Shown in pieces: positions 7,686 to 13,869 of a stretch of DNA of 16,017 nt. Position numbers and translations under genes: made by a program. The notes beneath the pieces were generated by a model that saw only the letters and a program-made list of their open reading frames with translations, was not told the DNA's origin and ran no database searches. This stretch comes from DASQQQ01 sp036390995 (GTDB lineage Bacteria; Actinomycetota; UBA4738; HRBIN12). The stretch lies in contig DASWAT010000047.1 of the NCBI GenBank assembly GCA_036390995.1, positions 1-16,017 of the forward strand, read 5' to 3'. Every line of letters starts with the position of its first letter. The first letter of the stretch is position 1.

Positions 7686-7713
7686 GGCGGCTCGAAGACC
7701 GAGGGAGGCAGAC

Positions 7714-7947
7714 GTGGTTCACGCCTACATCCTGATCCAGACCGAGGTTGGGAAGGCGGCCCAGGTCGCCGACGAGGTCCGCGACATCACGGGCGTGACC
7801 GAGGCCGAGGACGTGACGGGGCCCTACGACGTGATCGTCCGCGCCGAGTCCAAGAACGTCGATGAGCTGGGCAAGCTGGTCGTTGCGAAGATCCAGGCGG
7901 TCGAAGGCATCACGCGAACGCTGACGTGCCCGGTGGTTCACCTCTAG
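7714..7947 (+). CDS. Stand-alone Lrp/AsnC ligand-binding (RAM) domain protein
   Basis: This 77-residue protein consists only of the alpha/beta effector-binding domain of the Lrp/AsnC family. It opens HAYILIQTEVGK, has the characteristic GPYDVIVR turn followed by a helix (VDELGKLVVAKI), and ends TRTLTCPVVHL, matching the usual TxTxxV end. The helix-turn-helix domain is absent and no room exists for it upstream. Family members of this kind form dimers or larger assemblies and probably bind amino acids; a direct DNA-binding role is unlikely. GTG 7714 is chosen because GAGGGAGG lies five bases upstream, whereas the ATG at 7684 has no such site. It sits alone on the plus strand beside ddl and not far from thiL, a neighbourhood I recall from other actinobacteria. 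Confidence 0.9.
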   Translation: MVHAYILIQTEVGKAAQVADEVRDITGVTEAEDVTGPYDVIVRAESKNVDELGKLVVAKIQAVEGITRTLTCPVVHL

Positions 7948-7991
7948 ACCCGATCCCGCGACACGCTCGCCCGGGACGCGCGGCGCTCGTG

Positions 7992-8010
7992 CTAGTCTGG
8001 TCCAGACTAG
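7992..8010. repeat. Perfect 19-base palindrome between lrp-like gene and ddl
   Basis: CTAGTCTGG and CCAGACTAG are exact reverse complements around a single T. The ddl stop codon (TAG, minus strand, 8009-8007) is inside it, and the convergent Lrp-like gene ends 44 bases to the left. As RNA it could form a 7-base-pair stem with a GGUCC loop on either strand. As DNA it looks like a dimeric repressor site. Its role is undetermined. Confidence 0.6.
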
Positions 8011-9116
8011 ATGCCGGTTCCCCGCTTCCGCTCGCTCTCGAACCGTTCCAGCGCCAGCTCGACCAGCCGATCGACGAGCTCCGCATACGGCATCCCGGAC
8101 GCCTCCCAGAGCTTCGGGTACATCGAGATCTGGGTGAAGCCGGGGATCGTGTTGATCTCGTTCAGCAGGAGCGAGCCGTCGCTGCGCAGGAAGAAGTCGA
8201 CCCGCGCCATCCCGGCGCCGTCGACGGCCAGGAACGCCGCCACCGCCAAACGCTGAACCTCGCCCAGGACGCCGGCCGGCAGGTCGGCGGGTATCAGCAG
8301 CTCGGCTCCGTGCTCGTCCGTGTACTTCGCGTCGTAGTCGTAGAACTCATGCGCGCCCTTCGGGACGATCTCGCCGGCCACCGAGGCGACGGGGTCGTCG
8401 TTGCCGAGCACCGCGACCTCGATCTCGCGTGCGCCCTCAACCGAGCGCTCGAGCACGACCTTGCGCCCGTACCGGAGCGCCTCCTCCATCGCGCCGGCGA
8501 GGTCCCCGTGCCGGTGGACCTTCGTGATCCCGACCGACGAGCCGAGCGTGGACGGCTTCACGAACATCGGATAACCGAGGTGCGCGGCTTTGGCCTCGAC
8601 GGCCTCGGGGTCCTCCTCCCACTCGCGTTCGTGGACCACCTCGTGCTCGACCACCGGGATACCGGCGTTCGCGAACAGCACCTTCTGCACCGCCTTGTCC
8701 ATCCCGACCGCCGACGCCAGGACGCCGGCGCCGACGTACGGGATGCCCGCCATCTCGAGGAACCCCTGGATCGAGCCGTCCTCGCCGTACGGACCGTGCA
8801 TCACGGGGAACACGACGTCGATCTCGGTTCGCGACCCGTCCTCCGCCACCAATGCCCGGGCCTCGGGATCCTGGTCGAGCGCCACCTCCGCCCCGGACGC
8901 AGGTACGACGGCGGGCAGCGCCCCGCCGGCCGAGCCGGCCGGCAGCGCCGGCGGTCCGCCGGGAGCCAGCTGCCACCTGCCGTCCTTCGTCACGCCGATC
9001 GGCACGACCTCGTACCGCTCGGGGTCGAGCGCGTCCATCACCGACCGCGCGGAGATGCACGAGATCTCGTGCTCGGCCGAGCGGCCTCCGAACAGGATCG
9101 CGATCCGTCGCCTCAT
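8007..9116 (-). CDS. ddl: D-alanine--D-alanine ligase
   Basis: This 369-residue ATP-grasp enzyme joins two D-alanines in the cytoplasm for peptidoglycan precursors. Seen: GGRSAEHE at residues 10-17, HGPYGEDGSIQG at 107-118, KPSTLGSSVGI at 187-197, YDYDAKY at 259-265, ARVDFF at 304-309 and the metal-binding NEINTIPGFT at 319-328. The YDYDAKY omega-loop tyrosine is the D-Ala-D-Ala (vancomycin-sensitive) form rather than the D-lactate form. The ATG at 9116 overlaps the stop of the upstream PLP-enzyme gene (ATGA), and GGAGAAGG lies just upstream. A much longer open frame continues 5' of this ATG but only in the wrong frame of that gene. It is the last gene of the plsC - PLP enzyme - ddl unit. Confidence 0.97.
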   Translation of the reverse strand: MRRRIAILFGGRSAEHEISCISARSVMDALDPERYEVVPIGVTKDGRWQLAPGGPPALPAGSAGGALPAVVPASGAEVALDQDPEARALVAEDGSRTEIDVVFPVMHGPYGEDGSIQGFLEMAGIPYVGAGVLASAVGMDKAVQKVLFANAGIPVVEHEVVHEREWEEDPEAVEAKAAHLGYPMFVKPSTLGSSVGITKVHRHGDLAGAMEEALRYGRKVVLERSVEGAREIEVAVLGNDDPVASVAGEIVPKGAHEFYDYDAKYTDEHGAELLIPADLPAGVLGEVQRLAVAAFLAVDGAGMARVDFFLRSDGSLLLNEINTIPGFTQISMYPKLWEASGMPYAELVDRLVELALERFESERKRGTGI

Positions 9117-10297
9117 GCCTTCTCCAGCGCCCGGTCGACGTCGTCCACGAGATCGTCGAGATCTTCGAGACCGACGCTCACCCGGACCAGGCCGTCGGCG
9201 ATCCCGGCCGCCCGCCGGGCGTCGGGGTCCATCTGCCGGTGCGTGGTCGAGGCGGCGTGCCCGACGAGCGTGTGCGTACCGCCGAGGCTGGTGGCCACCC
9301 ACGCCACCTGGAGCGCGTCGCAGAATCGCATGCCCGCGTCGACCCCCCCGGCCACCTCGAACGCCAGCATGCCCCCGCAGCCCCTCGGCAACAGGCGCGC
9401 GGCAACGCCGTGCTGTGGGTGGGAGGGTAGCCCCGGGTAGTGCACCCGCTCCACCTTCGGATGCCGCTCGAGGTGGGCGGCCAGTGCGAGGGCGCTGGCC
9501 GAATGGCGCTCCATCCGCAGCTCGAGCGTCGTCATGCCCCGGAGCGCGAGCCACGCGTCGAACGGCGCGAACGTGCCACCCGTGTCGATCACGGTGTCCC
9601 GCAGCTCGCGCACGCGCTCATCGCCGGCGCACGCGACGCCGCCGGTCAGATCGTGGTGCCCGCCGAGGTACTTCGTGGCCGAGTGGAGCACCACGTCGAA
9701 CCCGAACCGTGCAGGGGTGCACAGGTACGGGGATGCGAACGTGTTGTCCACGACCCCCGGGATGCCGTTCTCCGCGCACAGCCGCCCGAGCGCCTCGAGG
9801 TCGGCCACGGTCACGTTCGGGTTCGCGATGGTCTCCACGTAGAAGCAGGCGGCCCCAGGGAACGCCGCCCCGACCGCGCCGAGGTCGTGCGGGTTCACGA
9901 AGGTCACGTCGATCCCGTACCGGGGCAGCATCCTGGTGAAGAGCGAGTACGTCCCCCCGTACAGCTCGGCGCTCGCCACCACTCGGTCGCCGCTTCGCGC
10001 CAGGGTCGTGACGACCGTGTGGATCGCCGCCATCCCCGACGCGAACGAGAACGCCGACTCCGTCCCCTCCAGATCCGCCACCGTCTGCTCGAAGGCCAGC
10101 AGGGTGGGGTTGCCGTATCCGCGTGTGTACGTGTAGCCGGGCCGCCGGAACGCGATGGTCTCCGCGTAGTCCTCCGAGGTGGCGAACCGGAACGTCGAGG
10201 TCTGGAAGATGGGGATGCTCGGCGTCTGCTGTTCGATGGAGGGCGGCCGGACGTGGATGGCACGGGTGGCGAATCCTCTCCGGCGCTCGTCGGTCAT
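9113..10297 (-). CDS. Cys/Met-metabolism PLP-dependent enzyme (cystathionine gamma-synthase / methionine gamma-lyase family)
   Basis: This 394-residue enzyme belongs to the trans-sulfuration family, which handles sulfur amino acids through pyridoxal phosphate. Seen: YTRGYGNPT at residues 58-66 (the phosphate-contacting Tyr/Arg of the neighbouring subunit), SGMA at 87-90, AELYGGTY at 110-117 (stacking tyrosine 113), VVDNTFASP at 182-190 with aspartate 184, and HSATKYLGGHHDLTGG at 205-220 with the Schiff-base lysine 209. Close family members carry cystathionine gamma-synthase, gamma-lyase, O-acyl-homoserine sulfhydrylase or methionine gamma-lyase activity, and motifs alone do not tell them apart. 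The YTR-to-NPT spacing has one residue more than in the textbook enzymes. The ATG at 10297 fits the family N-terminus (FATRAIH), 11 bases after the plsC stop. It is coupled to ddl by an ATGA overlap. Confidence 0.88.
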   Translation of the reverse strand: MTDERRRGFATRAIHVRPPSIEQQTPSIPIFQTSTFRFATSEDYAETIAFRRPGYTYTRGYGNPTLLAFEQTVADLEGTESAFSFASGMAAIHTVVTTLARSGDRVVASAELYGGTYSLFTRMLPRYGIDVTFVNPHDLGAVGAAFPGAACFYVETIANPNVTVADLEALGRLCAENGIPGVVDNTFASPYLCTPARFGFDVVLHSATKYLGGHHDLTGGVACAGDERVRELRDTVIDTGGTFAPFDAWLALRGMTTLELRMERHSASALALAAHLERHPKVERVHYPGLPSHPQHGVAARLLPRGCGGMLAFEVAGGVDAGMRFCDALQVAWVATSLGGTHTLVGHAASTTHRQMDPDARRAAGIADGLVRVSVGLEDLDDLVDDVDRALEKA

Positions 10298-10308
10298 CCG
10301 CCCCAAGC

Positions 10309-11001
10309 CTACCCTCGGGCCCAGCGCTTCGGGTAGCGAGCTCGCATGTCGCTCACCAGGGCCGTCAGGGCTCGCATGAGCCCGTCGGTGAGCTCGCGTA
10401 CCGCGTCGCGGTTCTCGACGGCGTCGCGCTCCTCGAGGGCGTCTCCCCGGGCCAGGACGTCGTAGGGCTCGCCGGCCTTCAGCCAGATGGGCCGGCCGAA
10501 CGTCGGGTGGATGCGCTCGCCTCGCCGCCATACGTACTGGCCGCCCCACGTGGCCACCGGCAGGATCGGGATCCCGGTCATGAGCGAGAGCCGCACTGCG
10601 CCGTTCTTGCCCGGTCCGGGTGAGAAGTCGGCGTCGGCGGTGATGCTGGTTCCCTCCGGATAGACGACCACGACCTCGCCCGCCTCCAGCGCCTGGGCGG
10701 CCTCCAGCAACGGCGCCCGGTCGCCGGTCCCCCGGGCCACCGGGATCTGTCCCGCGCCCAGCAGCACGGTACGGAGGAACCAGTTGTCGAAGAGCTCACG
10801 CTTGGCCAGGAACCGAGGCCGCCGGTTGGCACGGTCAACGAAGTGGCCGTGGGCCAGCGGGTCGAAGTACGAGAGGTGGTTGCCGGCCACGATGAGCGGT
10901 CCCTCGGGTGGGATGCGCTCCAGTCCCTCGAGGCGCCAGTTGAACCACAGGTGGACCGGCGGCAGGGCCACCGACCTCGCGATCCGGTACCACGGTTCCA
11001 G
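10309..11001 (-). CDS. plsC: 1-acyl-sn-glycerol-3-phosphate acyltransferase family protein, probable CTG start
   Basis: This membrane-associated acyltransferase of about 230 residues adds the second fatty acid in phospholipid synthesis. Seen: NHLSYFD containing the catalytic HX4D (His42, Asp47), FLAKRELF at 64-71, GQIPVARG at 84-91 and the YPEGTS block at 114-119. The first GTG in frame (10971) would give MALPPVHLW. That removes part of the usual amphipathic N-terminus (WYRIARSVALPPV), and no ribosome-binding site lies before it. The CTG at 11001 has a perfect AAGGAGG at 11015-11009, seven bases upstream, and no ATG, GTG or TTG intervenes in frame, so CTG is the best start. It leads a minus-strand unit with the PLP enzyme and ddl, and a TAGGAT box lies upstream. 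Confidence 0.88.
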   Translation of the reverse strand: MEPWYRIARSVALPPVHLWFNWRLEGLERIPPEGPLIVAGNHLSYFDPLAHGHFVDRANRRPRFLAKRELFDNWFLRTVLLGAGQIPVARGTGDRAPLLEAAQALEAGEVVVVYPEGTSITADADFSPGPGKNGAVRLSLMTGIPILPVATWGGQYVWRRGERIHPTFGRPIWLKAGEPYDVLARGDALEERDAVENRDAVRELTDGLMRALTALVSDMRARYPKRWARG

Positions 11002-11025
11002 TCGGCCCCCTCCTTCCGGGCGCGG

Positions 11026-11031
11026 ATCCTA
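11026..11031 (-). promoter_or_regulatory. -10 box for the plsC - PLP enzyme - ddl unit
   Basis: TAGGAT on the minus strand (11031-11026) predicts a start near 11019 and a short leader that carries the AAGGAGG ribosome-binding site at 11015-11009. No -35 match is visible at 17-18 bases. Confidence 0.4.
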
Positions 11032-11123
11032 CCGGCGACCGAGCAGCAGCACGCCGAGGGTCTGCCCGGTCACCGGGAAAGGGTACGCCCCAGGTGGCTC
11101 CCTCGAGTTGCCGGCGCGCGCGC

Positions 11124-11129
11124 TAGCCT
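11124..11129 (+). promoter_or_regulatory. -10 box for cofC, probably leaderless
   Basis: TAGCCT ends six bases before the cofC GTG at 11136, so transcription should begin at or beside the start codon. There is no Shine-Dalgarno sequence, which fits. The spacing equals that of the box before the small protein gene at 7586. Confidence 0.45.
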
Positions 11130-11135
11130 GGGGGC

Positions 11136-11777
11136 GTGCGCGTCATCGCGATCCCCGTCAAATCCCTCGCCCGGGCCAAGCGGCGGTTGGCCCCCCGGCT
11201 CACGCCGCTCGAGCGGGGAGCGCTCACGCTGGCCATGTTCGAGGACGTGCTGGACGCCACGACGGCGGTACCCGGATGGCAGACCTGGGTGATCTCACCA
11301 GACGAGGTCGTGCTCGAGATCGCGGCGCGACGGGGCGTGCGACCGGTCCCCGAGGCCAAGCCGCCCCTTACCTCGGCGGTTCGGCAGACCGAGGTCATGG
11401 CCAGGGAGGAGGAGGCCGACGCGTTGGCCATCGTCCCCGGCGACCTGCCGCTCGCGACGACCGGCGCCCTCACCAAGGCGCTCCGGACCCTCGGCCCGGT
11501 GGTGTTGGTTCGCTCGAGCGGCGACGGGACGAATCTGCTCCTACGGCGACCCCCCCGGAGCATCCCGTCGCGCTTCGGGCCGGACTCGTTCCGGCGGCAT
11601 CTGGCCCTGGCGCAGGCGCGGGGGCTCCCGGCATCGGTCGTGGAACAGCCGGAGCTGTCGTTCGACGTGGACGTTCCCTCGGATATCCTCACCGTGCTCG
11701 GCGCGGGGCGACGGGGCCGAACCCGCGAGGTCTGTCTGGAGATGGACCTCGGTGAGCGGCTGAAGATGTACGCGTAG
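11136..11777 (+). CDS. cofC: 2-phospho-L-lactate / phosphoenolpyruvate guanylyltransferase (CofC/FbiD)
   Basis: This 213-residue nucleotidyltransferase activates 2-phospholactate or, in actinobacteria (FbiD), phosphoenolpyruvate with GTP, making the precursor that becomes the side chain of coenzyme F420. Seen: the MobA-like N-terminus AIPVKSLARAKRRLAP (residues 5-20), the central IVPGDLPLAT with the nucleotide-binding GD pair (near 108-117), SGDGTNLLL, SFRRH and the terminal DVDVPSDI metal-binding block (near 189-196). Length is normal. The GTG at 11136 is the start, preceded only by a -10 box. It is followed nine bases later by the cold-shock-domain gene, likely in the same transcript. Its presence implies F420 synthesis; the other fbi/cof genes are not in this window. 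Confidence 0.92.
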   Translation: MRVIAIPVKSLARAKRRLAPRLTPLERGALTLAMFEDVLDATTAVPGWQTWVISPDEVVLEIAARRGVRPVPEAKPPLTSAVRQTEVMAREEEADALAIVPGDLPLATTGALTKALRTLGPVVLVRSSGDGTNLLLRRPPRSIPSRFGPDSFRRHLALAQARGLPASVVEQPELSFDVDVPSDILTVLGAGRRGRTREVCLEMDLGERLKMYA

Positions 11778-11785
11778 GAGGGTCG

Positions 11786-11995
11786 ATGCCGCAGGGAACG
11801 ATCAAGGAGTACGACACGCAAGAGCGGACCGGGACCCTGCTCATGGACGATCGGAGCGAGGTCCACATCGATGCGGAGTCGACCGAGGGCGCCGGCCTGC
11901 GCTCCCTCCGCCTTGGTCAGCGCGTGAAGTTCGATCTCGTCGAGGAGGGCGGCCGCAAGCTCGCAAGGACGCTCCGGATCGTCACGATCGACTGA
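11786..11995 (+). CDS. Small cold-shock-domain-like protein
   Basis: This 69-residue protein has the shape of an OB-fold cold-shock domain: MPQGTIKEYD opening strand, RTGTLLMDD where classical CspA has the RNP1 strand, VHIDAEST, then LRLGQRVKFDLVEEGGRKLARTLRIV. The aromatic residues of RNP1 and RNP2 in CspA (KGFGFI, VFVHF) are replaced by TGTLLM and VHIDA. Nucleic-acid binding is therefore likely weaker or different. Family membership is inferred from length, opening and the GQRVKFDL block. The ribosome-binding site AGGAGGG overlaps the cofC stop codon (TAG), so it is probably translated from the cofC transcript. Confidence 0.78.
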   Translation: MPQGTIKEYDTQERTGTLLMDDRSEVHIDAESTEGAGLRSLRLGQRVKFDLVEEGGRKLARTLRIVTID

Positions 11996-11998
11996 CGC

Positions 11999-12316
11999 TC
12001 ACCGCCGGCCGGCCGACCTCGCCGCGGTCCGGCGCCGTTTGGCCGCCACCATCTCCCGGAACTCCTTGCCCGCCGTGAACCAGGGCAGGTCCCGGGCCGG
12101 GACCACGATGGGGGTCTGGGGCTTCCGAGGGTTCCGCGCGATCCGGCGGTTCCGCCGCTTGCGCTCGAACGTCCCGAACCCCACCAGCGAGACCCGGTCG
12201 CCTTTGGCGACGGTCTCGCGGATGACGTCCATCGCCGCGTCGACGGCCCGGCCGGTCTCCGCCTTGCTCGATCCCGTGCGCTTGGCCACCTCGGCGATCA
12301 GGCCGTTCTTGTTCAT
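11999..12316 (-). CDS. HU-family nucleoid-associated DNA-binding protein with basic tail
   Basis: This 105-residue histone-like protein bends and compacts chromosomal DNA as a dimer. Seen: MNKNGLIAEVAKRTGSSKAET helical start, the VSLVGFGTFERKRR block at residues 42-55, the DNA-intercalating arm with RNP at 61-63 (proline 63), and FTAGKEFREMV at 80-90. A short Lys/Arg/Ala tail (AAKRRRTAARSAGRR, 91-105) follows, a mini version of the long tail of mycobacterial HupB. The ATG at 12316 is preferred because GGAGG lies eight bases upstream, and the fold begins at this residue; an ATG two codons earlier is unlikely. The stop is only 3 bases from that of the convergent cold-shock gene. A good promoter is visible upstream. 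Confidence 0.95.
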   Translation of the reverse strand: MNKNGLIAEVAKRTGSSKAETGRAVDAAMDVIRETVAKGDRVSLVGFGTFERKRRNRRIARNPRKPQTPIVVPARDLPWFTAGKEFREMVAAKRRRTAARSAGRR

Positions 12317-12344
12317 GCGCATCGCCTCCTCAGCCGATGATTGC

Positions 12345-12373
12345 AACGTAACGAGGTCGCGCACACTGGTCAA
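12345..12373 (-). promoter_or_regulatory. Promoter of the HU gene
   Basis: TTGACC (12373-12368) and TACGTT (12350-12345) on the minus strand are separated by 17 bases, the best -35/-10 pair in the window. The start site would be near 12338, and the leader carries GAGGAGG ahead of the HU start. Confidence 0.55.
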
Positions 12374-12401
12374 TGCCCGGGGCCGGTGCGACCATGTGCC
12401 G

Positions 12402-13049
12402 ATGAAGCGTACGGCGCCCGCGACGATCGTGTTGCTGGCGACCGCGCTCGCCGCGTGTTCGAGCGGTCAGAGCCGCGACTTCGCCCGCTACTACGACCCG
12501 CTCGGCTTGTTCAGCACGGACCTGCCGGCGGCGAACCAGCTGCAGGCGTCGCAGCCGCAGACCTCGCAGAGCGGACCCGGCCTGCTGTCCGGCGTGGTGG
12601 CCACCCCCCCGCAGCCGAGCCCCTCGCCCCAGAGCCAGCTGGGCGGCGCCTTCGGCGGGATGGGTACGCAGACCGCCCCTTCCGACCAGACGGTCTACGA
12701 GGCCTTCGTGGTCACCACTGAGGCCTTCTCGAGCCTCGACGAGATGGTGCTGTTCTTCCTGACCGGGGATCCCGGGATCGATGTGCAGCTCGACCGCGAC
12801 CTCCCGTTCGCGGGAGGAGAAGGACGGCTGGTGGTGGCCGATGTCGTTCAGGGCGGCCAGCCGACCGCCGGCATCGCCGCCGACTTCAGCCTGGGGGGCG
12901 ACGGCGTCGGGTATCTCCTGGTCGCCATCTTCCCGCCCGGCGACTGGGGCAAGGAGGAGTCGGACTTCCGGAAGATCACGTCCTCGTTCCGCCCAGGCGT
13001 GCCTCCGAGCATCCCGTCGTTCCCCCTGGTCGGAGGCTCGTCCTTATAG
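12402..13049 (+). CDS. Putative lipoprotein, unknown function
   Basis: This 215-residue protein begins with a lipoprotein signal peptide: basic MKRT, a hydrophobic stretch, and the lipobox LAAC with cysteine 19 as the expected diacylglyceryl site. A low-complexity Gln/Ser/Pro linker follows (residues about 50-85). The C-terminal domain of about 120 residues contains TVYEAFVVTTEAFSSLDEMVLFF, FAGGEGRLVVADVV and GVGYLLVAIFPPGDWGKEE, which I do not recognise. It is anchored outside the membrane if exported as predicted. No clear ribosome-binding site precedes the ATG, and transcription must run divergently from the HU promoter. An open frame continues 5' without an ATG but overlaps HU antisense. 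Its stop lies inside a TATAGC box that could serve the tRNA fragment downstream. Confidence 0.75.
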   Translation: MKRTAPATIVLLATALAACSSGQSRDFARYYDPLGLFSTDLPAANQLQASQPQTSQSGPGLLSGVVATPPQPSPSPQSQLGGAFGGMGTQTAPSDQTVYEAFVVTTEAFSSLDEMVLFFLTGDPGIDVQLDRDLPFAGGEGRLVVADVVQGGQPTAGIAADFSLGGDGVGYLLVAIFPPGDWGKEESDFRKITSSFRPGVPPSIPSFPLVGGSSL

Positions 13050-13081
13050 CATCGAACGGCTCCGCCAGGCGCCGGACGCGA

Positions 13082-13118
13082 TGGCCCGTGGGGTAACGGT
13101 AGCCCGACTGACTCTGGA
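13082..13118 (+). pseudogene. Truncated tRNA-Gln: exact copy of the 5' 37 bases
   Basis: These 37 bases match the start of the intact tRNA-Gln at 15500 without a single difference: acceptor 5' strand, D arm, anticodon 5' stem strand and the anticodon loop through its seventh base. Identity stops there and nothing resembling the 3' half follows. A TATAGC box at 13045-13050 lies 32 bases upstream, consistent with this being the original promoter side of the gene. It forms the left direct repeat of the island described under 13082-15499. Confidence 0.9.
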
Positions 13119-13316
13119 GGATCCACACGGAAACGCTGTGCCCGCCTGCGCATACGCACGTCGGGAACGAGCGGAACGGGCCGGGTTAGTCGGTGTCCGG
13201 CACCCCCCGATACCTTTCCACCAGCGTTCCGGCGCCCGCTCGGTCCACCGAAGACGGGGGGTTCATCGCCCGGCTGATGCCCAGGGTTCGACTTCGCGGA
13301 GGCCCATGCGACGGCC

Positions 13317-13357
13317 CGTACCTCGATGACCACGGGTGCGCTTGTCATCGAGGTACG
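13317..13357. repeat. 14-base perfect inverted repeat (stem-loop)
   Basis: CGTACCTCGATGAC (13317-13330) and GTCATCGAGGTACG (13344-13357) pair perfectly around a 13-base loop. No T-run follows on either strand. It lies where the truncated minus-strand gene (13358-13681) loses its coding character, so it may be that gene's terminator or the edge of an inserted piece. Confidence 0.6.
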
Positions 13358-13681
13358 AGAGTCCCGGCCGCTTGGCACGAAGTCACACTGCCGCAGATGT
13401 GCTGCGATCTCGCGCAATCCCTGCAGGTAGCCGTCCTGAAGATCACCGGAGAGGCGGAGGTCTTCCTTCATCCGCGGCATCCAGCCATCGACGATCCACT
13501 TCGCGATCATCAGGTGGTTCCGGTACAGGTCGGACCCTACCTGCGAGTTGTGCTCGTCGGAATGCCGCGAGAAGGGGCTGAGAGAGTCCCGCTGCCAGAA
13601 GCCGGTCCCGTAGACCACGATTGCCGTGGAACCCGTCTCGAGCACCTCCTCGTTCGGGCGGCGAGCAGGTGACCGTTCCAC
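13358..13681 (-). pseudogene. Truncated unknown gene (about 108 codons kept)
   Basis: From a GTG at 13681 the minus strand reads a natural-looking protein with about 80 % GC at third positions. It includes IVVYGTGFWQRDSLSPF, a helix-rich part with DLYRNHLMIAKWIVDGW, and YLQGLREIAAHLRQCDF. I do not recognise the family. The frame stays open to 12848, but beyond the stem-loop at 13317-13357 the composition degrades. It then reads through the tRNA fragment and antisense to the lipoprotein gene, so the true 3' end is probably missing. AGGGG lies about six bases before the GTG. It starts 25 bases after the stop of the gene tail at 13707. Truncation at the left border of the island is the simplest reading; a fused, still expressed protein cannot be excluded. 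Confidence 0.5.
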
Positions 13682-13706
13682 GACGGCCCCTGGAGGCTGC
13701 TCAGCC

Positions 13707-13805
13707 CTACGACGTCTCCAGCCGTGCGAGGAACGCCAGGACCCGCTCTGAGCAGACCCGGTTGCCCACCAGCCGAACCGCTGCCAGGGGATTGGAATGG
13801 TCCAT
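13707..13805 (-). pseudogene. C-terminal gene remnant or 32-aa ORF
   Basis: The minus strand encodes a 32-residue reading frame (ATG 13805, TAG 13709-13707) ending with RVLAFLARLETS. Third positions are GC-rich and the residues look like a protein C-terminus, but no ribosome-binding site precedes the ATG and the frame upstream soon loses coding character. It is best read as the tail of a lost gene that once preceded the truncated gene at 13681. Function is unknown. Confidence 0.3.
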
Positions 13806-13869
13806 GGGCGCTTGTTGGTGGCAGGATTTCGCCGGACGGATTTCCCACGAACCTCGGAATGACCGATCG

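Noticed and set aside
7926..9440. 504-codon plus-strand open frame across ddl and the PLP enzyme
   Set aside because: It runs antisense to two genes with full catalytic motifs; composition is Arg/His/Asp-rich and it has no ribosome-binding site.
9117..9554. Long 5' extension of ddl
   Set aside because: The extension is out of frame within the PLP-enzyme gene and Arg/Ala-rich; the conserved Ddl start MRRRIAILFGGRSAEHE coincides with the ATG at 9116.
12848..13357. Full 277-codon minus-strand gene from 13681 to 12848
   Set aside because: Beyond about 13357 the frame crosses a stem-loop and the tRNA fragment and lies antisense to the lipoprotein gene; only the first part has coding character.
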